Of a DNA stretch of 11,556 nucleotides, positions 1 to 7,651 are shown one piece after another; positions within the stretch are counted from its first letter, which is position 1; the number at the start of each line of letters is the position of its first letter. The notes below the pieces were generated by a model that had not been told where the DNA came from, made no database searches, and saw only the letters and a list, made by a program, of their open reading frames with translations. The translations under genes and the position numbers were made by a program. The DNA comes from Bacillota bacterium (GTDB taxonomy: Bacteria; Bacillota; Clostridia; Lachnospirales; Lachnospiraceae): contig JAEZQN010000234.1 of assembly GCA_023441145.1 (NCBI GenBank), positions 1 to 11,556 of the forward strand. Reading direction: 5' to 3'.

Positions 1-1033
1 GCTTAGTCTTTGTCTGACCTTCAAACTGTGGATCGGGATGTTTGATAGAGATAATTGCTACGATACCATTTCGAATATCCTTACCATCAAAGTTCTCATC
101 CTTTTCCTTTAAGATGCTAAGCTCTCTTGCATACTGATTCATTACTCTAGTTAGGGCTGTTTTAAATCCAGTTACTAGGGTACCACCATCTACTACGTTG
201 ATACGGTTACAGTAAGCATTAATCTGTTCGGAATAATTATTGGTATACTGGAAGGCGACCTCTACTTCAATGTCTCCACTTTCCCCTTCAATGTAGATAG
301 GGTTGTTATGAAGCACAGTCATATCTCTAGTAAGATAGCCAACAAAACTTTGGATTCCGTATTCCTCTAGGTATTCGACAGTTTCACCTGTAGTCTCATC
401 CTTATAGATTAGTTTCAGATTCTTATTTAAAAAAGCAATCTCTTTTAATTTTTTCTTTATTGTTTCTGCTTTGAACTCAACTGTTTCAAAGATACTAGCA
501 TCTGGATAGAAGGTAACCTTAGTCCCGGTTGTAGACTTTTTGCAGGTACCTATTACAGGGAGAAGACCATTCTCCAGCTCAGTGATAGGATGTCCACCAT
601 TCTCATATTCATCACGATAGATTTTTCCATCTCTTTTTACTTCTACAATCATTCGACTGGATAACGCATTTACAACAGAAGCACCAACGCCGTGGAGGCC
701 ACCGGATACTTTGTATACGTTGCTGGCAAATTTACCACCAGCATGAAGAATAGTATAAACTACACGAACAGTTGGAATGCGCTTGGTTGGATGTAGATCA
801 ACAGGAACACCGCGGCCACTATCCTCAATAGAAATTCCGCCGTCCTTCTGAAGTGTTAGAGATATCTCATTACAAAAACCAGCGAGGTGTTCATCAATGC
901 CATTGTCAAGAATTTCCCAAACAAGGTGGTGAAGCCCTCTGGTGCCAGTACTACCGATATACATACCTGGACGTTTTCTTACAGCCTCTAGACCTTCTAA
1001 TACAACAATTTGACTGCCATTATATTGTTCCAT
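1..1033 (-). CDS. gyrB: Type IIA topoisomerase ATPase subunit (GyrB/ParE), N-terminal part, cut by window edge
   Basis: The product is the ATP-hydrolysing B subunit of a gyrase or topoisomerase IV, which acts on chromosomal DNA with a GyrA/ParC partner. Only the first 344 residues are present. The GHKL ATPase signatures are intact: RKRPGMYIG (19-27), EILDN with E40 and N44, the adenine-contacting DSGRGVP (D71), GGLHGVG (111-117), and the QTK loop (Q340, T341, K342) from the transducer domain that reaches the ATP phosphate. The ATG at 1031-1033 has AAAGGA seven bases upstream. GyrB and ParE cannot be separated on this part alone. The standard gyrB of Firmicutes lies beside dnaA-recF-gyrA, and this copy sits beside flagellar genes, so a ParE-like or second GyrB role is plausible. 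It is transcribed away from the flagellar genes and no functional link is implied. Confidence 0.88.
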   Translation of the reverse strand, partial: MEQYNGSQIVVLEGLEAVRKRPGMYIGSTGTRGLHHLVWEILDNGIDEHLAGFCNEISLTLQKDGGISIEDSGRGVPVDLHPTKRIPTVRVVYTILHAGGKFASNVYKVSGGLHGVGASVVNALSSRMIVEVKRDGKIYRDEYENGGHPITELENGLLPVIGTCKKSTTGTKVTFYPDASIFETVEFKAETIKKKLKEIAFLNKNLKLIYKDETTGETVEYLEEYGIQSFVGYLTRDMTVLHNNPIYIEGESGDIEVEVAFQYTNNYSEQINAYCNRINVVDGGTLVTGFKTALTRVMNQYARELSILKEKDENFDGKDIRNGIVAIISIKHPDPQFEGQTKTK

Positions 1034-1094
1034 ATATAATTCCTTTCCAAATATTTCTTTTTATCTTAAGAATTCTACTTTCACAATCCTTTGT

Positions 1095-1103
1095 AGTATA
1101 TCA
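1095..1103 (-). promoter_or_regulatory. Extended -10 promoter for the topoisomerase gene
   Basis: On the minus strand the sequence reads TGATATACT: a TG, one base, then TATACT, which fits an extended -10 element of the housekeeping sigma factor. It lies about 60 bases before the start codon. The -35 position 17 bases further up (TGGTTT) is a poor match and overlaps a run of nine T, as is tolerated in extended -10 promoters. The start site was not tested. Confidence 0.55.
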
Positions 1104-1229
1104 TATTTTTGAAAAAAAAACCATATGTTCGATAGAGGATACATGGCTGACATTTTGCACAATGACATCAACAGTAGAAAAAGAAATGTATAGAATTTCA
1201 ACAAAGTCATAAAAGTTAAATCTATAGAC

Positions 1230-1256
1230 TAATGGTTCTTATATTTTAACCGATAA
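1230..1256 (+). promoter_or_regulatory. Sigma-28 (SigD/FliA) promoter of the flgM operon
   Basis: TAATGGTT (1230-1237), 11 bases, then ACCGATAA (1249-1256). Against the enterobacterial sigma-28 consensus TAAAGTTT-N11-GCCGATAA this matches 6 of 8 and 7 of 8 positions with exact spacing. Transcription should begin about seven bases after the -10 element, near 1263. flgM would then be made by the sigma factor it inhibits, the usual negative feedback on late flagellar genes. The -10 is the same as in the second promoter near 8006. Confidence 0.8.
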
Positions 1257-1287
1257 AATAGTTAGAAGCTTAAAACAATGGTTTTTA

Positions 1288-1294
1288 AAGGTGG
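1288..1294 (+). promoter_or_regulatory. Ribosome binding site that sets the flgM start at 1303
   Basis: AAGGTGG differs by one base from AAGGAGG and lies eight bases before ATG 1303. Two in-frame GTG codons at 1291 and 1294 overlap this site, so they are unlikely starts. Confidence 0.7.
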
Positions 1295-1302
1295 TGAACA
1301 CA

Positions 1303-1581
1303 ATGAGAATTAATTCGTTTGACAAGGTAAACCAGCTATACAAGAACAGTTCTTCTAGTAAGGCACAAAAGGCTAGTGGTTATGCTGGCAGTGATCAGGT
1401 GCAGATTTCACAGATGGGAAAGGATTTCCAGATTGCAAATTCTGCAGTAAAAAACAGTAGTGACATCCGAGTTGACAAGGTGAATGCTATTAAAAAGCAA
1501 ATGGAGCAAGGAACCTATCAGGTATCTAACAAGGAAGTAGCGGATAAAGTGGTAGATCGTTTCTTTGATATGAAAATCTAA
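1303..1581 (+). CDS. flgM: FlgM, anti-sigma-28 factor
   Basis: FlgM binds and inhibits the flagellar sigma factor and is exported once the hook is finished, which releases late gene expression. The 92-residue product is of normal family size. It has the N-terminal MRINSFDKVNQLY pattern, a low-complexity Ser/Lys linker (the disordered exported part), a D-VQIS motif near residue 32, and the C-terminal sigma-binding region with DKV-AIKKQ and GTYQVSNKEVADKVV. The start is placed at ATG 1303, preceded by an AAGGTGG ribosome binding site, and not at GTG 1291, which lies inside that site. It is the first gene after a sigma-28 promoter and ends 17 bases before flgN. That position supports the assignment. 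Confidence 0.9.
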   Translation: MRINSFDKVNQLYKNSSSSKAQKASGYAGSDQVQISQMGKDFQIANSAVKNSSDIRVDKVNAIKKQMEQGTYQVSNKEVADKVVDRFFDMKI

Positions 1582-1598
1582 GTGAAGGAGCGAAAACA

Positions 1599-2114
1599 GT
1601 GGCTAGTTTAATTGAAGAACTAATTGCTGTGCTTACAGAAGAAACCCAAATATATGAGAAGTTACTCCCTACAGCAGAAGAAAAATACCTAATAATAATA
1701 GATAATGACCTCCAGAAGTTACAGGCAATTACCGAGAAGGAGCAAAGTCTAGTAGATACGGTAACTGCCCTGGAACATAAACGAGCGGGGGTCATAACTA
1801 ACATTGGGTATATTGTGGGTAAACAAGCAGAGCAAATAAGAGTAAAAGATATTATTCAATTTCTTGAAAAACAGCCAAAGGAGCAAAAGGAATTAAGCAT
1901 CCTTCATGACAGGCTGAAACAGTCAATTCAACAGTTGATGGAAATCAACAATCGTAACAAATCGTTAATTCAACAATCCCTAGAGATGATAGAATTCAAT
2001 ATGAATTTTATTCAGAGTACAAGGATGTCACCAGGGAATAATAACTATAATAAAGGCGCATTAAATCAGGATGGCCTAAGTTCGCAGACAAGGATGTTTG
2101 ATGCGAAACAATAG
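1599..2114 (+). CDS. flgN: FlgN-family export chaperone for hook-associated proteins
   Basis: FlgN is a cytosolic chaperone that binds the C-termini of FlgK and FlgL and hands them to the flagellar type III export gate. The 171-residue product is almost entirely predicted helix: an N-terminal LIEELIAVLTEETQIYEKLL stretch, a charged middle, and a long helix near 105-140 (ELSILHDRLKQSIQQLMEINNR), as in the FlgN family. The tail is Asn/Gln/Ser-rich. It starts with GTG at 1599, supported by GAAGGAG eight bases upstream; no nearby ATG fits. It lies between flgM and its predicted clients flgK and flgL. Primary sequence in this family is weakly conserved, so position carries part of the assignment. 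Confidence 0.85.
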   Translation: MASLIEELIAVLTEETQIYEKLLPTAEEKYLIIIDNDLQKLQAITEKEQSLVDTVTALEHKRAGVITNIGYIVGKQAEQIRVKDIIQFLEKQPKEQKELSILHDRLKQSIQQLMEINNRNKSLIQQSLEMIEFNMNFIQSTRMSPGNNNYNKGALNQDGLSSQTRMFDAKQ

Positions 2115-2134
2115 TAGGAGATGGTGGTGAGATC

Positions 2135-3868
2135 ATGGGTTCTTTGAGTAGCTTATTTATAGGAGTATCAGGCTTACAATCTAGTCAGAATGCTCTTAAT
2201 ACCACTGCGCACAATTTAACAAATGTAGATACCACGGGATATTCTAGACAGCAGGTACTTATGAGAGATACTACCTACCATTCTCTGCGTGTAGGGCATG
2301 TCACTTTGAATCAGGTGGGTATCGGTGTAAGCGTAGATTTGGTAAGACAAGTTAGAGATGCTTTTTTAGATAAAGCATATCGTTTGGAGACAGGAAGACA
2401 GGCCTTTTATGAGGCTCAGTATACAGCAAATTCAGAAATTGAAAACATTATGGGTGAACTTCAGGGAGTTGCCTTCCAAGATTCCCTTGAGAAACTTTGG
2501 AATACAACCCAGGAGTTAGTAAAGGAGCCGAATAATGTGGTGCAGAGGACGACCTTTGTACAAACTGCTGTATCCTTCTTGGAGAGGGCTAAGTTGGTAG
2601 CCAAACAATTAGAAGATTATCAGGTAAACCTTAATACAGAGATTAAAACTGCTGTTGATAAAATTAATGACATTGGACACCAAATTAACAAACTCAATGA
2701 GGCAATAGTATTTAATGAATGTTCTGGAGTGGAAAATGCCAATGATTTAAGGGATACCAGAAATAATTTAATAGATGAGTTAGGAAAGTATGTGAAAATA
2801 TCCTATGCAGAGAATGCAGAGGGAAAAGTAACTATAAATATAGAAGGTGTTCAGTTCGTTACCGAGGATAGTGTAAACGAAATGGGCACAGCCAAAATAA
2901 GTGAAGACTCTGAGATGATTCGACCTACTTGGCCACATTTTGGACAGAATGTGTATAAAGATAATCAATCCTACTCTTCGGGTAATAATAGTGATGTAGG
3001 TTATTTAAAAGGTCTAATGATAGCGAGAGGACTTAAGAAAGCCGACTACACTGATATTCCTGTAAGGGAGAATTATGCTACAGATGATGAGTATGACGAT
3101 GCAGTATTTCTTTATAATACAACTATTAATACCTCAACTATCACAACAACTCAGGCTTCTTTCGATTATTTAATTCACGGGATAGTTACTAAGCTTAATG
3201 ATATTCTCTGCCCGAACAAGGAGTTTACCTACACGGACGCTTCTGGTGAAGTAAAAACCATTACCATTCTTGATGAAGACGCAGCAGGTGTTGGTATGGG
3301 CGAGGGAAATGAGTATGCTGGAACAGAGCTGTTTTCTAGAAAGAGTTGGAGCCGTTATACGGATGAGACCTTGACATTATCTGATGGAAGCACAGTAACT
3401 GTAAAACGCTATCATGAAGAGGATTTAGATGATACAGTAACACAGTACACCCTATCTCAATTAGAGGTTAATCCTGATGTATTAGATAATGTTTCTCTTC
3501 TTCCACTGAGTAATAAGAATGCTCCTAATGAGTATAGTGATAAAATATGTAGTCAACTTAGTGATTGCTGGAAGGAGAATTTCTCTACTTTAGGGCCAAA
3601 TGTTCTTACGGTAAATAATTTTATGGAGTACTACACAGCTATGATTGGCGATATTGGTACTAGAGGAAATACCTTTCATGTTATTAGTACCAATCAGGAG
3701 AGTATGGTAGCTTCAATCGATTCCCAAAGAACTTCGATTGCTGGAGTCTCTTCTGATGAGGAGCTTACAAAGCTTATAAAATACCAACACGCGTATAATG
3801 CTTCCGCTAGATATGTCAACGTAGTAAGCGAGATGCTAGAACATATCATTACCTCATTGTTTAGTTAG
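2135..3868 (+). CDS. flgK: FlgK, hook-associated protein 1 (first copy)
   Basis: FlgK is an exported axial protein forming the first junction zone between hook and filament. The 577-residue product has both conserved ends. Residues 1-50 carry the rod/hook signature (FIGVSGLQSSQNALNTTAHN, then GYSRQQV). The C-terminal 60 residues give SIDSQRTSIAGVSSDEEL and the closing helix ending in SEMLEHIITSLFS. A family motif NANDLRD is at 201-207, inside the long helical D1 part. The middle (about 240-480) is acidic, Tyr/Thr-rich and clearly different from the next gene. Four cysteines (196, 359, 472, 478) are unusual for an axial protein. The ATG at 2135 follows a G-rich stretch (GGTGGTGA). It begins 20 bases after flgN. 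Confidence 0.9.
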   Translation: MGSLSSLFIGVSGLQSSQNALNTTAHNLTNVDTTGYSRQQVLMRDTTYHSLRVGHVTLNQVGIGVSVDLVRQVRDAFLDKAYRLETGRQAFYEAQYTANSEIENIMGELQGVAFQDSLEKLWNTTQELVKEPNNVVQRTTFVQTAVSFLERAKLVAKQLEDYQVNLNTEIKTAVDKINDIGHQINKLNEAIVFNECSGVENANDLRDTRNNLIDELGKYVKISYAENAEGKVTINIEGVQFVTEDSVNEMGTAKISEDSEMIRPTWPHFGQNVYKDNQSYSSGNNSDVGYLKGLMIARGLKKADYTDIPVRENYATDDEYDDAVFLYNTTINTSTITTTQASFDYLIHGIVTKLNDILCPNKEFTYTDASGEVKTITILDEDAAGVGMGEGNEYAGTELFSRKSWSRYTDETLTLSDGSTVTVKRYHEEDLDDTVTQYTLSQLEVNPDVLDNVSLLPLSNKNAPNEYSDKICSQLSDCWKENFSTLGPNVLTVNNFMEYYTAMIGDIGTRGNTFHVISTNQESMVASIDSQRTSIAGVSSDEELTKLIKYQHAYNASARYVNVVSEMLEHIITSLFS

Positions 3869-3882
3869 AAAGGAGGGCTAAG

Positions 3883-5661
3883 ATGCCATCAACATTTTTT
3901 GGACTTGATATCGGAACATCCGGTTTATATACTTATCAGGCTGCCCTTAATACGACAGCACATAATGCTTCTAATGCAGAAACAGATGGTTATTCCAGAC
4001 AGGTTCTTAACCAGACGGCAGCCGATCCTATCTCCGTATATAATACATACGGTATGGTTGGTACTGGAGTTGTTGCAAATAGTATAACGCAAAAACGTAA
4101 TGCCTATTATGATGTAAAATATAGGGACAATAATACTGTCTATGGAGCATATATGACAAAGGAATCCTATATGCTACAGATAGAAAACTATTTTAATGAG
4201 TTAAATAGTAATGGCTTACTTGCTAATATTAACAATTTTACTAACAGCCTACAGGAGTTGTCTAAGGATACTACTAACAATGCAGTTCGTACTCAGATTG
4301 CACAGTATGGAGACAGTATTACAGATTACATACGAAAACTTGCAGAAAACTTAAGCTCTACCCAAAAGGATGCTAATGATGAGATTAAGATTTGTTGCCA
4401 GAGAGTGAGTTCCTTAGCAGAGCAGATTGCCATGCTAACTAAACAGATTAATGCGATAGAGGTTAGAGGACAGAATGCCAATGATTTAAGAGATTCGAGA
4501 AACTTACTTATCGATGAGTTAAGTCAGTATGCCAATATCTCAGTGACAGAGAGAAAAGCAGAGGGTGGAACTGGAAGAACGACTTACGTCGTGAAGGTAG
4601 ACGGACAGACGTTAGTAGATACTACGGAGTATAACACTTTACAGGTGGTGCCAAGAGAATCTCAAAGTAATGCAAATGATATTACTGGACTTTATGATGT
4701 TATGTGGTCCAATGGACAGGAACTAGATTTATCAAGCTTAACCTTAGGTGGAAAGCTTCAAGCTCTATTTGAATTAAGAGATGGGAATAACCAAGTAAAT
4801 TTCAAAGGTAAGGTAACTAGTGTAAGTGGCAATGTTGCAGTAGTAGAAAATTCAAACATTAACAGTGAATTACTATTAAACATCCCTCTTTCAGGCTCCA
4901 TCACCATTGGAAATCACGAAATGAAGTATTCCAGCTTTGAGATGGAGGTTGCAGCAAACGGTAATTACACCTATAAATTTCAACTGGAGGGAACAGTAGA
5001 TCCAGCTAGTTTAACTGGGATGGATGCTAGGGTTGGTGATTCTATCAATTATAAAGGCATTCCATATTATATGAGCCAGTTAAATGAGTATGTCAGAACC
5101 TTATCTAGGGCAATGAATAATATTCATAGAACAGGAACAAACCTTAATAATGAGACGGAGTTAGACTTTTTTACAGGTGTGAATAAAGCCAGTGGAGCTC
5201 AGTATTCCCTTCATGGTGAAGGAGAGGCAATTACCACAGCAAATTCATATTACAATGTAACAGCTAGTAATTTTAGTATGAATTCTAAAATTATGGAGGA
5301 TCCTAGAGCATTAGCAACAACCACGGATTTAGTTAATGGCGTGGAGAATAAAGATGTTTTAACGGCTCTTATAAAGTGTATGGATGATGGCAGTATGTTT
5401 AGGGAAGGTTCTCCAACCAGTTATATTCAGGCGCTAATTTCTGATATTGGTGTGGATACAGACAAGGCAATCAATTTTTCTACTAGCCAGTCCAATTTGT
5501 TAAGGGCAGTGGATAATCAGAGATTATCTATCTCTGGTGTGGATGTGGATGAGGAAGCAATGAACTTAGTACGTTTTCAAAATGCCTACAATTTATCAGC
5601 CAAGGTAATATCCATTATGGATGAAGTGTACGATAGATTAATCAATTACATGGGTGTATAA
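3883..5661 (+). CDS. flgK: FlgK, hook-associated protein 1 (second, tandem copy)
   Basis: This is a second HAP1-type junction protein of 592 residues directly after the first, separated by 14 bases. The N-terminus STFFGLDIGTSGL with TTAHNASNAETDGYSRQ is typical of FlgK, NANDLRD occurs at 198-204, and the C-terminus gives VDNQRLSISGVDVDEEAMNLVRFQNAYN and a closing amphipathic helix. FlgE is unlikely because of length and the FlgK-specific long helical segment. Similarity to the first copy is concentrated at both ends and around NANDLRD, which indicates an old duplication with divergent surface domains. The middle here (about 300-390) looks like a beta domain (KVTSVSGNVAVVEN and SITIGNHEMKYS). 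AAAGGAGGG precedes ATG 3883 by five bases. Which copy is the main junction protein cannot be told. Confidence 0.88.
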   Translation: MPSTFFGLDIGTSGLYTYQAALNTTAHNASNAETDGYSRQVLNQTAADPISVYNTYGMVGTGVVANSITQKRNAYYDVKYRDNNTVYGAYMTKESYMLQIENYFNELNSNGLLANINNFTNSLQELSKDTTNNAVRTQIAQYGDSITDYIRKLAENLSSTQKDANDEIKICCQRVSSLAEQIAMLTKQINAIEVRGQNANDLRDSRNLLIDELSQYANISVTERKAEGGTGRTTYVVKVDGQTLVDTTEYNTLQVVPRESQSNANDITGLYDVMWSNGQELDLSSLTLGGKLQALFELRDGNNQVNFKGKVTSVSGNVAVVENSNINSELLLNIPLSGSITIGNHEMKYSSFEMEVAANGNYTYKFQLEGTVDPASLTGMDARVGDSINYKGIPYYMSQLNEYVRTLSRAMNNIHRTGTNLNNETELDFFTGVNKASGAQYSLHGEGEAITTANSYYNVTASNFSMNSKIMEDPRALATTTDLVNGVENKDVLTALIKCMDDGSMFREGSPTSYIQALISDIGVDTDKAINFSTSQSNLLRAVDNQRLSISGVDVDEEAMNLVRFQNAYNLSAKVISIMDEVYDRLINYMGV

Positions 5662-5675
5662 AGGGGGAATTGTAA

Positions 5676-7166
5676 ATGAGAGTTACCACAAAAATGATGA
5701 CAAACAGTACCCTGATGAATATTAATAACAATAAACAGACACTGTCCAGATTAGACAATCAGTATGCAACTGGACAAAAGATCTCTCGTCCATCAGAGGA
5801 TCCTGTTATTGCAGTAAGAGCTCTGAAGTTAAGGGACAATTTAAATCAGTTAAATCAGTACTATGAGCGCAATATTCCAGATGCCAAGTCTTGGATGGAC
5901 ATTACGGAGGGAGCGTTAACCAATATAAACACTGTACTTACTAGAGTTTATAATGAGTGTAACCAAGGCTCCAATGATCCACTTAGTGTTAAGGATCGAA
6001 GTAGTATTATTGCTAATCTAAAGGAATGTGTCGGTCAGATATATCAAGAAGGGAATAGCAACTATGCAGGTCGCTATGTATTAACAGGATATAAAACCAA
6101 TACCAGCCTTATCTTTACTGAGGATACTACAGACTATAATTATGAGATTACCCAACAGTTCTCTGGAAGGGATGTACAGGCTATCTCCCAGGTAGTGGAT
6201 AGCACTGCCTACAGCTCTTATAATCCAACGATTCCTTCTGTGGTGACTCAAGTACCTAAAACTACAGAGGTTTATCGAATTCGTTTGGCTTATGATGATT
6301 TAAAATCTACAGATGCTTCAGGTGCAGCCCTTACTACGATTGATGTTAACATAGGAGGCACTACAGTTGCTGCCAATGTAGTAAGTGCATCAAGTGCAGC
6401 TGCATATAAATTTGCTGCTGGTGAGGATGCCATACAATACATACCAGAGACTGGTGAATTGGTCTTTTCCAAGGCTGCATATGATAATATAAATCAACAA
6501 GATACTATCTCAATCACTTATAACAAGCAAAACTTTAAAGAGTATGATTTACGTCCAGAGCATTATTATGATTGTAAGGTAACTGATTTAACAGATGGAT
6601 CCGTAAAGACTTACACGAATCAGGGAGAGAACCAAGTAATAGACTATGAAATTAATTTTGGACAAAAATTGACAGTAAATACCTTAGCAAAAGATGCATT
6701 TGATTCTACCATTGCAAGAGAGATAAGTGAACTTTATAATATAGTTAATCAGGTTGACTCCTTGGAAACCCAAATTGCTGATATAGATACGAAACTAAAG
6801 GAGAAGAACTTAACCGCTGCACAGCAAGAAGCACTTACTAGTATGAGAGAGGCCTTAGATACAGAGTATACACTTCGCAGTAAGATTATGCATGAGCGAT
6901 TTGCCAAGGCGATGACTGTAACAAGTGCTTGTCAGGATCAGATAAATGAAGCAGTGGCTGATTTGGGTGCAAGGTATGTTAGACTTGAATTGACAGAGAA
7001 CCGGTTAAGTGATCAGCAAATAGAGTTTGAGGATTTGTTATCCAAGAATGAAGATGCAGATATGGTGGAGACCATTATAAAATATAATTCATATGAAGCA
7101 ATTTATAATGCATCCTTGTCGGTAGCTGCAAAAACTGTAAAGAACTCATTGCTTGATTTCTTATAA
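5676..7166 (+). CDS. flgL: FlgL, hook-associated protein 3 (enlarged)
   Basis: FlgL forms the second junction layer, between FlgK and the flagellin filament, after export by the flagellar type III apparatus. The N-terminus MRVTTKMM-NSTLMNINNNK with YATGQKISRPSEDPV-A is the flagellin-like D0/D1 half. The C-terminus RLELTENRLSDQQIEFEDLLSKNEDADMVETI, ending SLLDFL, is characteristic of FlgL. At 496 residues it is far longer than the roughly 300 of Bacillus-type FlgL; the extra length lies about 150-390 and appears to be an exposed beta-rich domain with Asp, Thr and Tyr. Four cysteines are present (95, 118, 300, 419). The ATG at 5676 follows AAGGGGGAA. It starts 14 bases after the second flgK. 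Confidence 0.9.
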   Translation: MRVTTKMMTNSTLMNINNNKQTLSRLDNQYATGQKISRPSEDPVIAVRALKLRDNLNQLNQYYERNIPDAKSWMDITEGALTNINTVLTRVYNECNQGSNDPLSVKDRSSIIANLKECVGQIYQEGNSNYAGRYVLTGYKTNTSLIFTEDTTDYNYEITQQFSGRDVQAISQVVDSTAYSSYNPTIPSVVTQVPKTTEVYRIRLAYDDLKSTDASGAALTTIDVNIGGTTVAANVVSASSAAAYKFAAGEDAIQYIPETGELVFSKAAYDNINQQDTISITYNKQNFKEYDLRPEHYYDCKVTDLTDGSVKTYTNQGENQVIDYEINFGQKLTVNTLAKDAFDSTIAREISELYNIVNQVDSLETQIADIDTKLKEKNLTAAQQEALTSMREALDTEYTLRSKIMHERFAKAMTVTSACQDQINEAVADLGARYVRLELTENRLSDQQIEFEDLLSKNEDADMVETIIKYNSYEAIYNASLSVAAKTVKNSLLDFL

Positions 7167-7176
7167 AATACGGGTT

Positions 7177-7184
7177 AAAAGGAG
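7177..7184 (+). promoter_or_regulatory. Ribosome binding site that sets the fliW start at 7192
   Basis: AAAAGGAG lies seven bases before ATG 7192 but only one base before the in-frame ATG at 7186, and downstream of the open frame's first ATG at 7153, which is inside flgL. Start 7192 is therefore preferred. Confidence 0.75.
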
Positions 7185-7191
7185 AATGGAA

Positions 7192-7650
7192 ATGCTTATA
7201 AAGACCAAATGCTTTGGAGAAGTTGACATTGCTGAAGATAAGATCATTACCTTTGAAAACGGACTATTTGGGTTTGAGGAATACAAAAAATATACTGTAT
7301 TATATGATGTGGAGTGCAAAGAGGAATCCATATCCTGGTTACAGAGTATTGATGAACCTACACTTGCGCTTCCAGTGGTTAGTCCGTTGCTTGTAAAACC
7401 AGACTATAATCCTGTAGTAGAAGATACTCTATTAGAATCATTGGGTACTGTATCAGATGAGAATATGGCAATCTTTTTTGTTATGACTGTTCCAAGTGAC
7501 CTAACACTTATGTCTGTTAATTTAAAAGCTCCTTTATTAATTAATGCAGATAGCAAAAAGGGAATTCAAATTATTGTGGAAAATCAGGATTATCCAGTAA
7601 AATATATGGTATATGATTTATTTACAGTAGATAACAGAGGGGGGAACTAG
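7192..7650 (+). CDS. fliW: FliW, flagellar assembly factor and CsrA antagonist
   Basis: FliW binds CsrA and, alternatively, flagellin. When flagellin is exported, free FliW sequesters CsrA and so relieves translational repression of flagellin mRNA (known from Bacillus subtilis). The 152-residue product matches the family in length and pattern: MLIKTKCFGEVDIAEDKIITF, ENGLFGFEEYKKY, WLQSIDEPTLALPVV, then VPSDLTLMSVNLKAPLLIN and a C-terminal strand-rich segment. The start is ATG 7192, chosen from ribosome binding site spacing; an upstream ATG at 7153 would overlap flgL. It is separated from csrA by a single base, which suggests translational coupling and nearly equal production of the two partners. 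The tail (DNRGGN) overlaps the G-rich binding site of csrA. Confidence 0.92.
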   Translation: MLIKTKCFGEVDIAEDKIITFENGLFGFEEYKKYTVLYDVECKEESISWLQSIDEPTLALPVVSPLLVKPDYNPVVEDTLLESLGTVSDENMAIFFVMTVPSDLTLMSVNLKAPLLINADSKKGIQIIVENQDYPVKYMVYDLFTVDNRGGN

Positions 7651-7651
7651 G

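Larger units (their letters stand above)
1034..1302. other. Divergent intergenic region between topoisomerase gene and flgM
   Basis: This 269-base AT-rich gap separates two divergent genes. It holds the minus-strand promoter and leader of the topoisomerase gene on the left and the sigma-28 promoter and 5' leader of flgM on the right. The middle part (about 1141-1210) shows no convincing promoter, hairpin or gene. Confidence 0.7.

Noticed and set aside
1143..1193. Possible 16-residue leader peptide (ATG with GAGGA upstream)
   Set aside because: The binding site is too close to the ATG, no promoter precedes it, and it ends before the sigma-28 promoter, so no transcript is supported.
1155..1194. 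TTGCAC and TATAGA as a housekeeping promoter for flgM
   Set aside because: The spacing is 28 bases, far from the 16-18 required.
853..1212. Plus-strand open frame of 119 codons
   Set aside because: Half of it is antisense to the well-supported topoisomerase gene, the rest is the AT-rich divergent promoter region, and the protein has no family pattern or binding site.
1271..1288. A/T hairpin in the flgM leader (TTAAAAC with GTTTTTAA)
   Set aside because: It has one bulge and almost only A-T pairs; expected by chance in such AT-rich sequence.
3865..3881. TTAG/CTAA hairpin around the second flgK binding site as a CsrA target
   Set aside because: Only four weak pairs, and the match to the CsrA consensus does not go beyond the ribosome binding site itself.
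2735..4500. Repeated DNA around NANDLRD in the two flgK genes as a mobile or recombination repeat
   Set aside because: The similarity is explained by protein-level homology of two FlgK copies and fades quickly on both sides.
6290..6472. Minus-strand open frames inside flgL, fliD, flgK and flaG
   Set aside because: They are shadows of strongly supported plus-strand genes, with no binding sites or family features.
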